In this document: in pieces, positions 6,810 to 14,193 of the stretch
Layout: each line of letters opens with the position of its first letter
Position numbering within the stretch: position 1 is the first letter of the stretch
Assembly (NCBI GenBank): GCA_911810475.1
Contig: OU461276.1
Span: 1-64,000 of the forward strand
Length of the DNA: 64,000 nucleotides
Direction: 5' to 3'
DNA from: Candidatus Celerinatantimonas neptuna
Lineage (GTDB): Bacteria > Pseudomonadota > Gammaproteobacteria > Enterobacterales > Celerinatantimonadaceae
Notes under the pieces: model-generated
What the model was told of the DNA's origin: nothing
Seen by the model: the letters and a program-made list of their open reading frames with translations, nothing else
Database searches by the model: none
Position numbers and translations under genes: made by a program

Positions 6810-7012
6810 GCTTACCCAGAACAATTGATGAAGATTTAATAAAACCCGAAGAAGTGTGCAGAATGTTAGATATCCATCGCAAAACCTTGTGGGTTTGGAC
6901 CAACACTCATCGCTATCGCAAACTGCTGGCCCCTATCAGGCTGACGCATCGCAAAGTGTTTTACCGCCGAACGCATATCTTGGCTTTCATTGAAAAATGC
7001 CAAGCTCATTGA
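6806..7012 (+). CDS. Excisionase-like helix-turn-helix protein
   Basis: A 68-aa AlpA/Xis-type winged-helix protein: LIKPEEVCRMLDIHRKTLWVWT is the helix-turn-helix and the YRKLLAPIRLTHRKVFYRRTHILAFIE segment is the beta-wing and final helix typical of recombination directionality factors. It is the last gene before a terminator in the rightward early operon and is the best candidate for the Xis partner of the integrase at 8334-9725. It could instead be a transcription factor of the same fold. Confidence 0.65.
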   Translation: MSLPRTIDEDLIKPEEVCRMLDIHRKTLWVWTNTHRYRKLLAPIRLTHRKVFYRRTHILAFIEKCQAH

Positions 7013-7014
7013 CC

Positions 7015-7037
7015 AAAAACCGCCAAATGGCGGTTTT
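7015..7037 (+). terminator. Intrinsic terminator of the rightward early operon
   Basis: AAAACCGCC and GGCGGTTTT form a nine-base-pair stem with a short AAAT loop, ending in a T-run just after the Xis-like stop codon at 7012. Confidence 0.8.
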
Positions 7038-7143
7038 GTTCCAGCATTTTTACTCCACTTTCTATCTTGCATGATTACCAAGCGATTCTGAACTTATTGG
7101 ATTAGAATGCGCTTGGCGATCTTGTTTACAACAACTATTTCTA

Positions 7144-7713
7144 TTAAAGCATAAGCTTAAAGTTCTTTAACTTTGAGATAAAACTTGGAAGCTTCTGCTT
7201 TTGCAGGCAAGCCAAAAACTCATCTGGACTCATTGGTGGCCTTTTCAACGAACCTCGCTGTTGCTGGGCGGCTTTAACGCAAGCACTGCTATCCAGCTCA
7301 AACATATCACATAAGAACTCATCTGGGTGTATTGCAGACAGACCCAGCGGTTCAAGCTCCGTTGAAGGAAAGTCTTTTAGATTGAAGGTAATGATAGACT
7401 CCGCTTGTCCTTTAATAGCAGCCGCAACAACGTGTCTATCATCAACGTCTGGTAAGGTTAAACCATTAATCAATGGCTCATAACCTTCAACCAAGCAGTC
7501 AGGTACATGAGCGTTCATTAATTGCTTGGTTCTGTCTAGCCGCATAGGATTTGCATCTGGATTGTTCTTGAGAAGATTTCGAATCCATTCATCATGTATT
7601 TGCTCTGTCCATCGCGCTCTGAATAACCCAGTGTTGGACAAATACATTAGGTAACTGCGAAGTGGAGCTGGATACATAACACATGCGTCTAAAATTACCG
7701 TGTATGATGTCAT
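7144..7713 (-). CDS. PIN-domain toxin (putative RNase)
   Basis: A 189-aa PIN-domain protein. The N-terminus TVILDACVMYPAPLRSYL gives the first catalytic Asp (D9), and the centre DVDDRHVVAAAIKGQAESIITFNLKDFP supplies the remaining acidic residues and the typical strand that ends in NLKDF. PIN toxins of this kind cleave RNA and are silenced by a co-encoded antitoxin. The ATG overlaps the stop of the upstream antitoxin gene by one base, the usual antitoxin-first order. It sits between the integrase and the early operon of the prophage, a common cargo position for maintenance or phage-exclusion modules. Confidence 0.8.
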   Translation of the reverse strand: MTSYTVILDACVMYPAPLRSYLMYLSNTGLFRARWTEQIHDEWIRNLLKNNPDANPMRLDRTKQLMNAHVPDCLVEGYEPLINGLTLPDVDDRHVVAAAIKGQAESIITFNLKDFPSTELEPLGLSAIHPDEFLCDMFELDSSACVKAAQQQRGSLKRPPMSPDEFLACLQKQKLPSFISKLKNFKLML

Positions 7714-8165
7714 TAATATCCCATATCCATTTCTTGGTCTAATGCGGATAGTTCAGCAAGAGAAGCTAGTCTGTTCTCTTCTAAACGGTTCTTGTATTCC
7801 ATAAGATCGGCATAGGCCACCTTCCTACGGTTGCCAGTGCGACTAAACGGAATCTCTTTAGTATCGAGGAGTTTAATAAATGTAGGGCGAGACATATTTA
7901 GCATGTCAGCACCTTCTTGCGTTGTGAGTTCCGCATTAATAGGTGTAATGCTAACAGAGTTACCCTGACCTAATTGAGTAAGTACCTCAATCATCATATT
8001 TAATGCACTTGATGGAATAGTGACTTCGTGAGTCTTACCAGACTTATCGATAACATGAATCTTTTGAGCTTCGCCATTGGTTTCCATAACGGCTGACAAC
8101 TCTTGACTACCAAGCTTAGCCAGTGCAATTTCTTCAGCGGTTGGCAATTTTGCAGCAGTATTCAT
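7713..8165 (-). CDS. Antitoxin with excisionase-type HTH
   Basis: A 150-aa partner of the PIN toxin. The middle (LTTQEGADMLNMSRPTFIKLLDTKEIPFSRTGNRRKVAYADLMEY) is the 'DNA-binding domain, excisionase family' fold; the N-terminal half probably folds separately and the acidic C-terminus (ELSALDQEMDMGY) probably inserts into the toxin. I chose the ATG at 8165 because GAGAG precedes it at the right distance; the frame continues upstream to 8201. It should repress its own promoter through the TTCGAA boxes at 8212-8261. Confidence 0.75.
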   Translation of the reverse strand: MNTAAKLPTAEEIALAKLGSQELSAVMETNGEAQKIHVIDKSGKTHEVTIPSSALNMMIEVLTQLGQGNSVSITPINAELTTQEGADMLNMSRPTFIKLLDTKEIPFSRTGNRRKVAYADLMEYKNRLEENRLASLAELSALDQEMDMGY

Positions 8166-8211
8166 CGTATTTCTCTCTAATTCAGGTTTCAGACTATCCA
8201 AATCTGTATAC

Positions 8212-8261
8212 TTCGATATTATCCGAAATATTCGAAAATGTCAATATTCGAAATATTCGAA
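8212..8261 (-). promoter_or_regulatory. Toxin-antitoxin promoter with repeated TTCGAA operators
   Basis: On the minus strand TTGACA (8244-8239) and TAATAT (8221-8216) are 17 nt apart, a near-consensus promoter for the antitoxin-toxin pair. Two 15-bp sites, TCCGAAATATTCGAA (8222-8236) and TTCGAAATATTCGAA (8247-8261), lie 25 bp apart, one inside the promoter spacer and one just upstream; a further partial box TTCGAT is at 8212. This is the layout of an autorepressed toxin-antitoxin operon. Confidence 0.75.
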
Positions 8262-8306
8262 AAAACCACCCCTGAATTCATCATGTTATTCAATTTATCT
8301 ATCAAA

Positions 8307-8332
8307 AGTATCAAATCAGATGATTTGATACT
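8307..8332 (-). terminator. Perfect 26-base inverted repeat after the integrase stop
   Basis: AGTATCAAATCA (8307-8318) and TGATTTGATACT (8321-8332) are exact inverted repeats around a GA centre. It begins one base beyond the integrase stop codon and, on the minus strand, is followed by TTTT. It most likely ends the integrase transcript and insulates the toxin-antitoxin promoter. The T-run is short, so a protein-binding role is also possible. Confidence 0.6.
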
Positions 8333-8333
8333 C

Positions 8334-9725
8334 TCAATCACGCGATATTGCCACTTGCGATAAAATGCTCTGTTCATGCGCATTAAAGGCAATCCGTTTC
8401 AGTTCCATCTCTTCATGAGTGATCTCGTCTAAAAAATCATAGTGCTCTGCCATTGGGTCTCGTTCTTTATCACTATGATGCATGCATAATTTACTGATCT
8501 CTCGGGTATCGGCCCGTGAATAACCCTGGCGTCGCATTTGTGCCATCACATTTGATTTTAAGAATTTCCGGCACATGGTATTAAATGCACCAGCACTGCC
8601 TTTAATCGTGCCATCGTGTTTGATCCCTTTCACAGCGCCTTCTGGGCTGCGAGCTTTAATGATTTTATCAAGGCTGCGCTTTGAAAACGGGCGTGATGGG
8701 TCACGTGGCTGTAAAAATACATAGTCTCTATTGGCATTGGGTACCGACTGAGCCCACTGTTTCTGCTCCAGTAAAATCTCACGGGCCGCATCAGTTACAG
8801 GGATTCGAAATTCTTTATTGGTTTTCATGGCTCCCCGTAACCCGGGAATGCCCGCAGGGTAAACAATTTCACTCAAATCATCAGCCACCCATTCCCATTT
8901 AAGATCCACCACATTAATAGGGCGCAGGCCATAAATAATCATGTAACGCACTGCGTTTTTCTGATGAACAGAGGTACACCCGGCCACATTGATCCAAAGC
9001 TGGGCAATCGATTCAATATCAGTATAAAGACGTGTCGGCAAAGGCCGTTCAACACGCTGTGACACATAACCGGCAGGAATAGCCGCCGCAACATTATGGC
9101 CATTGGCATAAATGGGGCTGGCCCATTCCCACACTCTGCGTAACTCGCCAAATAGCTCGTAAGCCTGATTATTTGACTCAGTCTGGATCCAATGATCAAT
9201 CACTTCAATTAATCGCTGATATGTCACATCAGCAAACACTTCACGCTCAACAAATGCCTTATGAATGTGTTTAATTCGAACGCTATAGGTGTAATAACTA
9301 TTGGGAGAAAGCCGGTTTCGTTGAACACGTTGCTGCAAATCTTCTTGATAAGCCGCTAACACTTGTTCAATCGCATCTGAGCGCAACCCACCGGCCGCTA
9401 AAGCGGCGGCTTTTTCTCTTGCTAATTGTAAGGATAATTCTGGCCATGTCCCTAATTTACGGTTTTTTAAGCCCATTTTTTTAGGAAACCGGGAATAGAT
9501 GGTGATCATCCCCGTTGAGCTAAAAACAATACGTAAAAAAGTACTCGTTTCATATTTCTCTAAGCGGCGTTGACCTGTATGATCAAGTATGATTTTCGCA
9601 GCCGTACCACAATTTTTTATGTGTGAACTGCCATAGGGAGGTTTAAACTGCTCCCATTGGGCCAAAGCTGATTGATAATCACTCGATTTGTCTATTTTTT
9701 GTCCTTGTGGTACGCCCCTGGGCAT
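8334..9725 (-). CDS. Tyrosine recombinase, prophage integrase
   Basis: A 463-aa site-specific recombinase for prophage integration and excision. Residues 60-125 resemble the arm-binding domain (KKMGLKNRKLGTWPELSLQLAREKA). Residues 120-225 form the SAM-like core-binding domain. The catalytic part shows box I Arg268 (IIYGLRPINVVDLKW) and the C-terminal block CMHHSDKERDPMAEHYDF with a His pair and the likely nucleophile Tyr429. The ATG at 9725 follows AAGGA. It reads inward from the right prophage edge, next to yfhL, so the attachment site should lie in 9726-9940. No tRNA gene is at the edge. Confidence 0.9.
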   Translation of the reverse strand: MPRGVPQGQKIDKSSDYQSALAQWEQFKPPYGSSHIKNCGTAAKIILDHTGQRRLEKYETSTFLRIVFSSTGMITIYSRFPKKMGLKNRKLGTWPELSLQLAREKAAALAAGGLRSDAIEQVLAAYQEDLQQRVQRNRLSPNSYYTYSVRIKHIHKAFVEREVFADVTYQRLIEVIDHWIQTESNNQAYELFGELRRVWEWASPIYANGHNVAAAIPAGYVSQRVERPLPTRLYTDIESIAQLWINVAGCTSVHQKNAVRYMIIYGLRPINVVDLKWEWVADDLSEIVYPAGIPGLRGAMKTNKEFRIPVTDAAREILLEQKQWAQSVPNANRDYVFLQPRDPSRPFSKRSLDKIIKARSPEGAVKGIKHDGTIKGSAGAFNTMCRKFLKSNVMAQMRRQGYSRADTREISKLCMHHSDKERDPMAEHYDFLDEITHEEMELKRIAFNAHEQSILSQVAISRD

Positions 9726-9820
9726 GGCAAGTCCTTAAAATCATTGGTATAAAATTGAATGTTACACACTACCCTTTTTTATACCACAATTTTAGGGGTG
9801 TGGTATGCATTTGTGGTACG
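9603..9820. repeat. Three copies of TTGTGGTACG plus GTGGTAT inverted pair
   Basis: The 10-mer TTGTGGTACG occurs at 9705-9714 and 9811-9820, and reversed at 9603-9612. Between them ATACCACA (9781-9788) and TGTGGTAT (9799-9806) form an inverted pair of the related core. Two copies fall in the 5' part of the integrase gene and the rest in its upstream region. They may be integrase arm-type or directionality-factor sites at the attachment end; none is proven. Confidence 0.45.
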
Positions 9821-9940
9821 GGAATAGGAAAACGGGCGGAAAAAAGCGTTATTTCATCTGATCGGCTGTAATATAGAGTAACCTATCAGAAAAACGTTAA
9901 TTTATTGATATTTTATGGTTTTTTACAGTAAACACTTGAT
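9726..9940. other. Predicted right end of the prophage
   Basis: These 215 bases separate the integrase from the conserved yfhL gene, so the prophage-chromosome junction must lie here. The left attachment copy is outside the window, so the core cannot be identified. The part near the integrase holds the TTGTGGTACG-type repeats; the part near yfhL is AT-rich and should include the yfhL promoter. Confidence 0.5.
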
Positions 9941-10210
9941 ATGGCCTTACTAATTAAAGATAATTGCATCAATTGCGACATGTGCGAACCTGAGTGCCCT
10001 AACCAGGCTATTTCGTTCGATGGGGAATTGACCAAGATTGACCCGAATCGTTGTACCGAATGTCAGGGGCATTATCCTGAACCAACCTGTATGAAGGTTT
10101 GTCCAATTGATTGTATTATCGTCGATCCTGACCATCAGGAAACCGAAGAACAATTACTGGAAAAATTTGTCGTATTACACGGATCGCTTTTTCAGTCTGA
10201 TAAAAGCTAA
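9941..10210 (+). CDS. yfhL: YfhL family 4Fe-4S ferredoxin
   Basis: A small 2[4Fe-4S] ferredoxin of 89 aa. The first cluster motif is CINCDMCEPECP (C9, C12, C15, C19) and the second has the family-typical extended spacing (C38, C41, then C50, C54, C58 in CTECQGHYPEPTCMKVCPIDC). Electron transfer in the cytoplasm is certain in outline; the physiological partner of YfhL is not well defined. It is the first chromosomal gene to the right of the prophage, which may affect its upstream control. A short gap separates it from the DUF945 gene. Confidence 0.92.
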   Translation: MALLIKDNCINCDMCEPECPNQAISFDGELTKIDPNRCTECQGHYPEPTCMKVCPIDCIIVDPDHQETEEQLLEKFVVLHGSLFQSDKS

Positions 10211-10239
10211 TCAGTCATGACACTGTAGGGAAACAGTTT

Positions 10240-11376
10240 ATGTTACGCCGCTTTTGGATTTGGCCACTGTTGGTGGTCATTATCATTGTTGCTTTAATGC
10301 CAGTGCTCAACGGATGGGTTGCTCATCGATTAGATGTGCAACTTATTAATCAATCGGGTTATCAGATTAAAAGTCATCAGTACAATTGGGGTTATCTTAA
10401 CAGCCGTGAACAGCTTAAGGTTAAAGGATTTGGTAATCGGGATTATATGGTAACGATCCTGAATCATCATTGGGGGCTGGGGCCTTCAATGCGACTTAAA
10501 ATCGATCACAAATCGTTGTTCAAAAGCCAGTGGCGCTGGCATCTCTTTCCCTTTTCTATGCGTGGCATTCATCATTATCTGGGAACTAACGCATTATTCA
10601 GCCAGCTCAAACTAACAACCACGGCGACCCCCGGACATGTCAACAATCAGGTTTTACTCGCTAATTATCAGGATCAAGTATTTCATATTCAAAATTTTGT
10701 GCTCAAATCAACATCTCAGTATGCCTTGTTTGGTGACAACGCTCACCGGATTAATCAAAGTGATTATCAAATCAAGCTGGGTATGCTCGGTTATCACTCA
10801 CCAGTCAACCAGTTTAAACTACATGGTTTAACCGCATCAAGCCAGGTCACCCCTGGAACACCGCTTGCCACGTATCATAATCAATTGCAGATTAATAAGG
10901 TCCACTGGTCTAATAAAGGTCTTTCATATGATCTTGAGAACATTACAACCCAAATGGTGATGCAAGCCTATGCCAATGCCATCAGCCATCTTGGCGAAAT
11001 CTCAACTCCCAGTGCGAACTGGCAAAAACAGTTAGGGCCTCTGCTGGCACATGGGTTTAATATTCATATTAATCCGTTGGTTTTACATAGCGGAAAAGAT
11101 TCGCTGAAGATGCGCACCTCATTGGATATCGAACCGACTGCACTTAGTTTTTCCAGACTGGACAATGCCCTATTATTGCAAAATACCAGCGCAGAGCTAC
11201 ACGCAAAGGTTGATGTTGGCTTCTTAGATAATGTCGCGCCTGACTCAATTATTTACATTATTGAACAAGCCCTCAGGCGAGGAATATTCCAACAAAAAGG
11301 AAAATTCATCACAGCCAATTTAATCTATCGGCGGGGTCAGTTACAGCAAAAACCAGATACCGGGACAATGAACTAA
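10240..11376 (+). CDS. DUF945 (YdgA-like) membrane-anchored protein
   Basis: A 378-aa protein with an N-terminal membrane anchor (about residues 5-27, FWIWPLLVVIIIVALMPVLNGW) followed by a long periplasmic domain rich in beta-strands and Asn/Gln. The N-terminal layout, GYQIKSHQYNWGYLNSREQL and later segments fit the DUF945/YdgA family of gammaproteobacteria, though this copy is shorter than E. coli YdgA. The function of the family is not firmly known. No partner gene is obvious; a hairpin follows its stop. Confidence 0.6.
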   Translation: MLRRFWIWPLLVVIIIVALMPVLNGWVAHRLDVQLINQSGYQIKSHQYNWGYLNSREQLKVKGFGNRDYMVTILNHHWGLGPSMRLKIDHKSLFKSQWRWHLFPFSMRGIHHYLGTNALFSQLKLTTTATPGHVNNQVLLANYQDQVFHIQNFVLKSTSQYALFGDNAHRINQSDYQIKLGMLGYHSPVNQFKLHGLTASSQVTPGTPLATYHNQLQINKVHWSNKGLSYDLENITTQMVMQAYANAISHLGEISTPSANWQKQLGPLLAHGFNIHINPLVLHSGKDSLKMRTSLDIEPTALSFSRLDNALLLQNTSAELHAKVDVGFLDNVAPDSIIYIIEQALRRGIFQQKGKFITANLIYRRGQLQQKPDTGTMN

Positions 11377-11419
11377 AAGGCTGTATTTGGGGTTACTTAA
11401 TATTAGATTTTAATTCATG

Positions 11420-11456
11420 ACACCTTCTACCAAAAAACAATGCTCGCAGAAGGTGT
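11420..11456. terminator. Hairpin between convergent genes
   Basis: ACACCTTCT (11420-11428) pairs exactly with AGAAGGTGT (11448-11456) over a 19-nt loop, between the ends of the DUF945 gene and ubiT. There is no T-tract on either strand, so termination is possible but weakly supported. Confidence 0.35.
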
Positions 11457-11464
11457 ATGTCGAC

Positions 11465-12043
11465 TTACGCTTTGGCTTTTTCAGGCGTAAATGATGTTTC
11501 AGGCTCCTGAGCATTCATCACCCACTCAGAGGCAACACTCAAAAGCTGACTAACCAGTTTGGGCATGTCATCGTAGTCAATATTATCCAGCAGGTTTTTA
11601 ATCTCTAACCCCAGCTGGGTATCCCCTTCGATCACTAAACGGCGTTGGAAGAATAAGGTATCAGGGTCTTGCTGGCGCCCCATCAACAGAACAAAGTCGT
11701 TTAAATCACCTGAAAAACAAACATCATGGCGCAACGCAGAAGATGCAACCTGTAAATGTCCGGCATGATTGGTGATAAACCAGCGTTTTTCTAAATCCCG
11801 GACATGAATGGCCGCCCACCGGCTTTCCAGAAAATCTAAATCGCCCTCTTCAACAGCTTCGGCCAGTAACCGGTTCAGAGCCATTTCTAATACGGGGCGC
11901 TGCATTGCGAAAGGAACCAGATTAACAGGTAGTTTAAGTAAACCTGGCATCCGTTGGACAACCTGTTGTTTGATCTGTTGTGACAATGACACCGTGTTCT
12001 CCTTTAATTGTTGATACCTGTCCAGTGTAGACGAATTTATCAT
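11465..12043 (-). CDS. ubiT: UbiT, SCP2-domain factor of oxygen-independent ubiquinone synthesis
   Basis: A 192-aa lipid-binding SCP2 protein (E. coli YhbT). Conserved segments include FAMQRPVLEMALNRLLAEAVEEGDLDFLESR, VRDLEKRWFITNH and the central DVCFSGDLNDFVLLMGRQQDPDTLFFQRRL that defines the SCP2 fold and the lipid pocket. UbiT is the accessory lipid-binding factor for the anaerobic ubiquinone pathway in which UbiU-UbiV hydroxylate the ring without oxygen. It is transcribed divergently from ubiU and ubiV, the order found in E. coli. Confidence 0.93.
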   Translation of the reverse strand: MINSSTLDRYQQLKENTVSLSQQIKQQVVQRMPGLLKLPVNLVPFAMQRPVLEMALNRLLAEAVEEGDLDFLESRWAAIHVRDLEKRWFITNHAGHLQVASSALRHDVCFSGDLNDFVLLMGRQQDPDTLFFQRRLVIEGDTQLGLEIKNLLDNIDYDDMPKLVSQLLSVASEWVMNAQEPETSFTPEKAKA

Positions 12044-12313
12044 TTATGCAGGTAAAGATAAGGGAACAATCTGATTTATCTCAGTAAAACAGTTTGTCTC
12101 GAATGTGTACAACCAAAATAAAATAGATTGTATAGCCCCTTTCGCTGCTCATTATATTTTGAACGTTTTGCAACCATAGATGACTATAAAAAGATCCTTT
12201 TCATAAGATTCAGGTTAATTGAAAAGGTAAATATAAAACCTGTACTGAATCAAAACATGTCTAATTAGCACATCATATAATCGCTAATATTATTGATTTC
12301 AATGATGATTATT
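12044..12313. promoter_or_regulatory. Divergent ubiT / ubiUV control region
   Basis: About 270 bases of AT-rich DNA that must hold both promoters. CTGATTTATCTCAG (12071-12084) is a partial match to the FNR consensus TTGAT-N4-ATCAA (7 of 10). TTGATTTCAATGAT (12293-12306) is weaker. Control of ubiTUV by FNR is reported in E. coli; here the sites are only suggestive. Confidence 0.35.
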
Positions 12314-13306
12314 ATGGAGTTATTATGTCCAGCAGGCAGTGTGCCCTCCGTGAAAGCCGCTGTAGATGCTGGAGCAGACGCCGTTTATATCGGTTTTAAG
12401 GATGCCACAAATGCCCGCCACTTTGCCGGGTTAAATTTCACTGGGAAAAAACTCGAGCAAGCGACTCGCTATATTCACGAACACCATCGCAAGCTGCATG
12501 TGGCTATTAATACGTTTGCTCATCCCGGGCAACAGATGATCTGGCAAAGTGCCATTGATCAGGCTGTCGATATCGGTGCTCACGCTGTCATTCTGGCCGA
12601 TATCGGTTTACTGGAATATGCAGCAACCCGCTACCCCAAGCTTGAGATCCATCTGTCAGTTCAGGCCTCGGCAACAAACACAGCCGCCATTGATTTTTAT
12701 CAACGGAATTTTCAGGTTCGCCGGGTCGTTCTGCCCCGGGTTTTGTCGATTCACCAGGTCAAACAACTGGCTAAATTATGTAAAAACGTCGAGCTGGAAG
12801 TTTTTGCATTTGGCAGCCTGTGCATTATGGCTGAAGGGCGTTGTTATCTCTCTTCTTATTTAACCGGGGAATCACCCAACACAGTAGGGGCCTGCTCACC
12901 TGCAAGTTTTGTCCGCTGGCAACAAAACGATTCTAACTTAGAATGTCGGTTAAATGATGTGTTAATTGATCGCTATCAGGAACACGAATCCGCCGGTTAT
13001 CCCACATTATGCAAAGGCCGCTTTAAAGTCGATAACACGTGTTATCATGTGCTTGAAGAGCCAACCAGTCTGAATACTCTCGAAATTCTCCCTGAATTAT
13101 TCGCAGCCAATATCTCATCGGTGAAGATCGAAGGCCGTCAGCGAAGCCCGGCTTATGTCCATCAGGTCACTCGAATATGGCGTGCCGCCATTGATCGTTT
13201 TATGGCAGATCCCAACCATTATCAGGCGAAGGGAATGGATGAGTTAGGTCAACTCAGTGAAGGGCGACAAACGACACTCGGTGCCTACTATCGAAACTGG
13301 CAGTAA
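12314..13306 (+). CDS. ubiU: UbiU, U32-family Fe-S protein for anaerobic ubiquinone hydroxylation
   Basis: Subunit of the UbiU-UbiV complex that hydroxylates ubiquinone precursors without oxygen. The protein has the U32 fold and the four cluster ligands at C170 (SLCIM), C177 (GRCYL), C194 (GACSP) and C233 (TLCKG), one residue off the E. coli positions. I start it at the ATG giving MELLCPAGSVPSV, as in E. coli; an in-frame TTG at 12293 and ATGs at 12302 and 12305 are less likely. ubiV follows 10 nt later. Confidence 0.95.
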   Translation: MELLCPAGSVPSVKAAVDAGADAVYIGFKDATNARHFAGLNFTGKKLEQATRYIHEHHRKLHVAINTFAHPGQQMIWQSAIDQAVDIGAHAVILADIGLLEYAATRYPKLEIHLSVQASATNTAAIDFYQRNFQVRRVVLPRVLSIHQVKQLAKLCKNVELEVFAFGSLCIMAEGRCYLSSYLTGESPNTVGACSPASFVRWQQNDSNLECRLNDVLIDRYQEHESAGYPTLCKGRFKVDNTCYHVLEEPTSLNTLEILPELFAANISSVKIEGRQRSPAYVHQVTRIWRAAIDRFMADPNHYQAKGMDELGQLSEGRQTTLGAYYRNWQ

Positions 13307-13316
13307 GGAATAATCA

Positions 13317-14180
13317 ATGCAATATGCAATCGGCCCGGTATTATATTTTTGGCCTAAGGCAACTTTGGAACATTTTTATCAGGAGATGGCTCAAAGTGAT
13401 GCATCTATTATCTATTTGGGCGAAGCGGTTTGTGCTAAGCGGCGTGAGCTTAAAATTGCCGACTGGATGGAGTTAGCCCGCCAACTCACATCTCACGGGA
13501 AACAGGTAGTTCTGTCAACTCAGGCGCTTTTACAAGCTCCTTCAGAGGTCAAAGAGTTAGAGCGTTACTGCGATAATGGCGAATTCATGGTCGAGGCCAA
13601 TGATGTCGGAGCCATTGAGTTATTATATCAACGCCAGCTCCCTTTTGTCTGTGGCCCGGCAATCAATATCTATAATGCCAGCGCATTAAAGCTGATGCTA
13701 AAACAAGGCATGAAACGCTGGGTTATGCCGGTTGAATTATCACACGACTGGCTACAGGGATTGCTTACAGAGCTCCCCTATCAGACTCGCCAACAATTTG
13801 AAGTCGAAGTTTTTGGTTATGGCTATCTACCGTTAGCGTACTCAGCCCGGTGCTTTACCGCTCGTTCACTACATCGCAGTAAAGATGAATGTGAGCTATG
13901 TTGTAAAGACTATCCAAATGGCCGGGAAGTTCTCAGTCAGGAAGAGCAACCGGTATTTGTTCTAAATGGGATCCAGACCCAATCAGGCCAGTGCTATAAC
14001 TTATGTAATGATCAAGAATCGATGCAGGGGCTGGTTGATGTGTTACGGATAAGCCCGGTTTATCAGCATACCGCGGATGCATTACAGCAGTTTATTCGCG
14101 CTCAGGCAGGTAAATACCAGCCACTTGAAAACGACGTGAATGGTTACTGGCATCAACTGGCAGGAATCAAAAACGTTTAG
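13317..14180 (+). CDS. ubiV: UbiV, partner of UbiU
   Basis: Second U32-family [4Fe-4S] protein of the oxygen-independent ubiquinone hydroxylase. Cluster ligands are visible at C39 (EAVCAKRREL), C179 (SARCFTAR), C192 and C196 (KDECELCCKDYPNG), matching the known E. coli C39/C180/C193/C197 set. The 287-aa length is normal. It forms an operon with ubiU and ends 13 nt from the convergent nlpI gene. Confidence 0.95.
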   Translation: MQYAIGPVLYFWPKATLEHFYQEMAQSDASIIYLGEAVCAKRRELKIADWMELARQLTSHGKQVVLSTQALLQAPSEVKELERYCDNGEFMVEANDVGAIELLYQRQLPFVCGPAINIYNASALKLMLKQGMKRWVMPVELSHDWLQGLLTELPYQTRQQFEVEVFGYGYLPLAYSARCFTARSLHRSKDECELCCKDYPNGREVLSQEEQPVFVLNGIQTQSGQCYNLCNDQESMQGLVDVLRISPVYQHTADALQQFIRAQAGKYQPLENDVNGYWHQLAGIKNV

Positions 14181-14193
14181 CCCCCCCTGGGAG

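Noticed and set aside
9726..9940. Exact attachment core
   Set aside because: The left attachment copy is outside the window, so no direct repeat can be compared.
12071..12084. FNR site before ubiT/ubiU
   Set aside because: Only 7 of 10 consensus positions; kept as a weak suggestion in the control region but not as a site.
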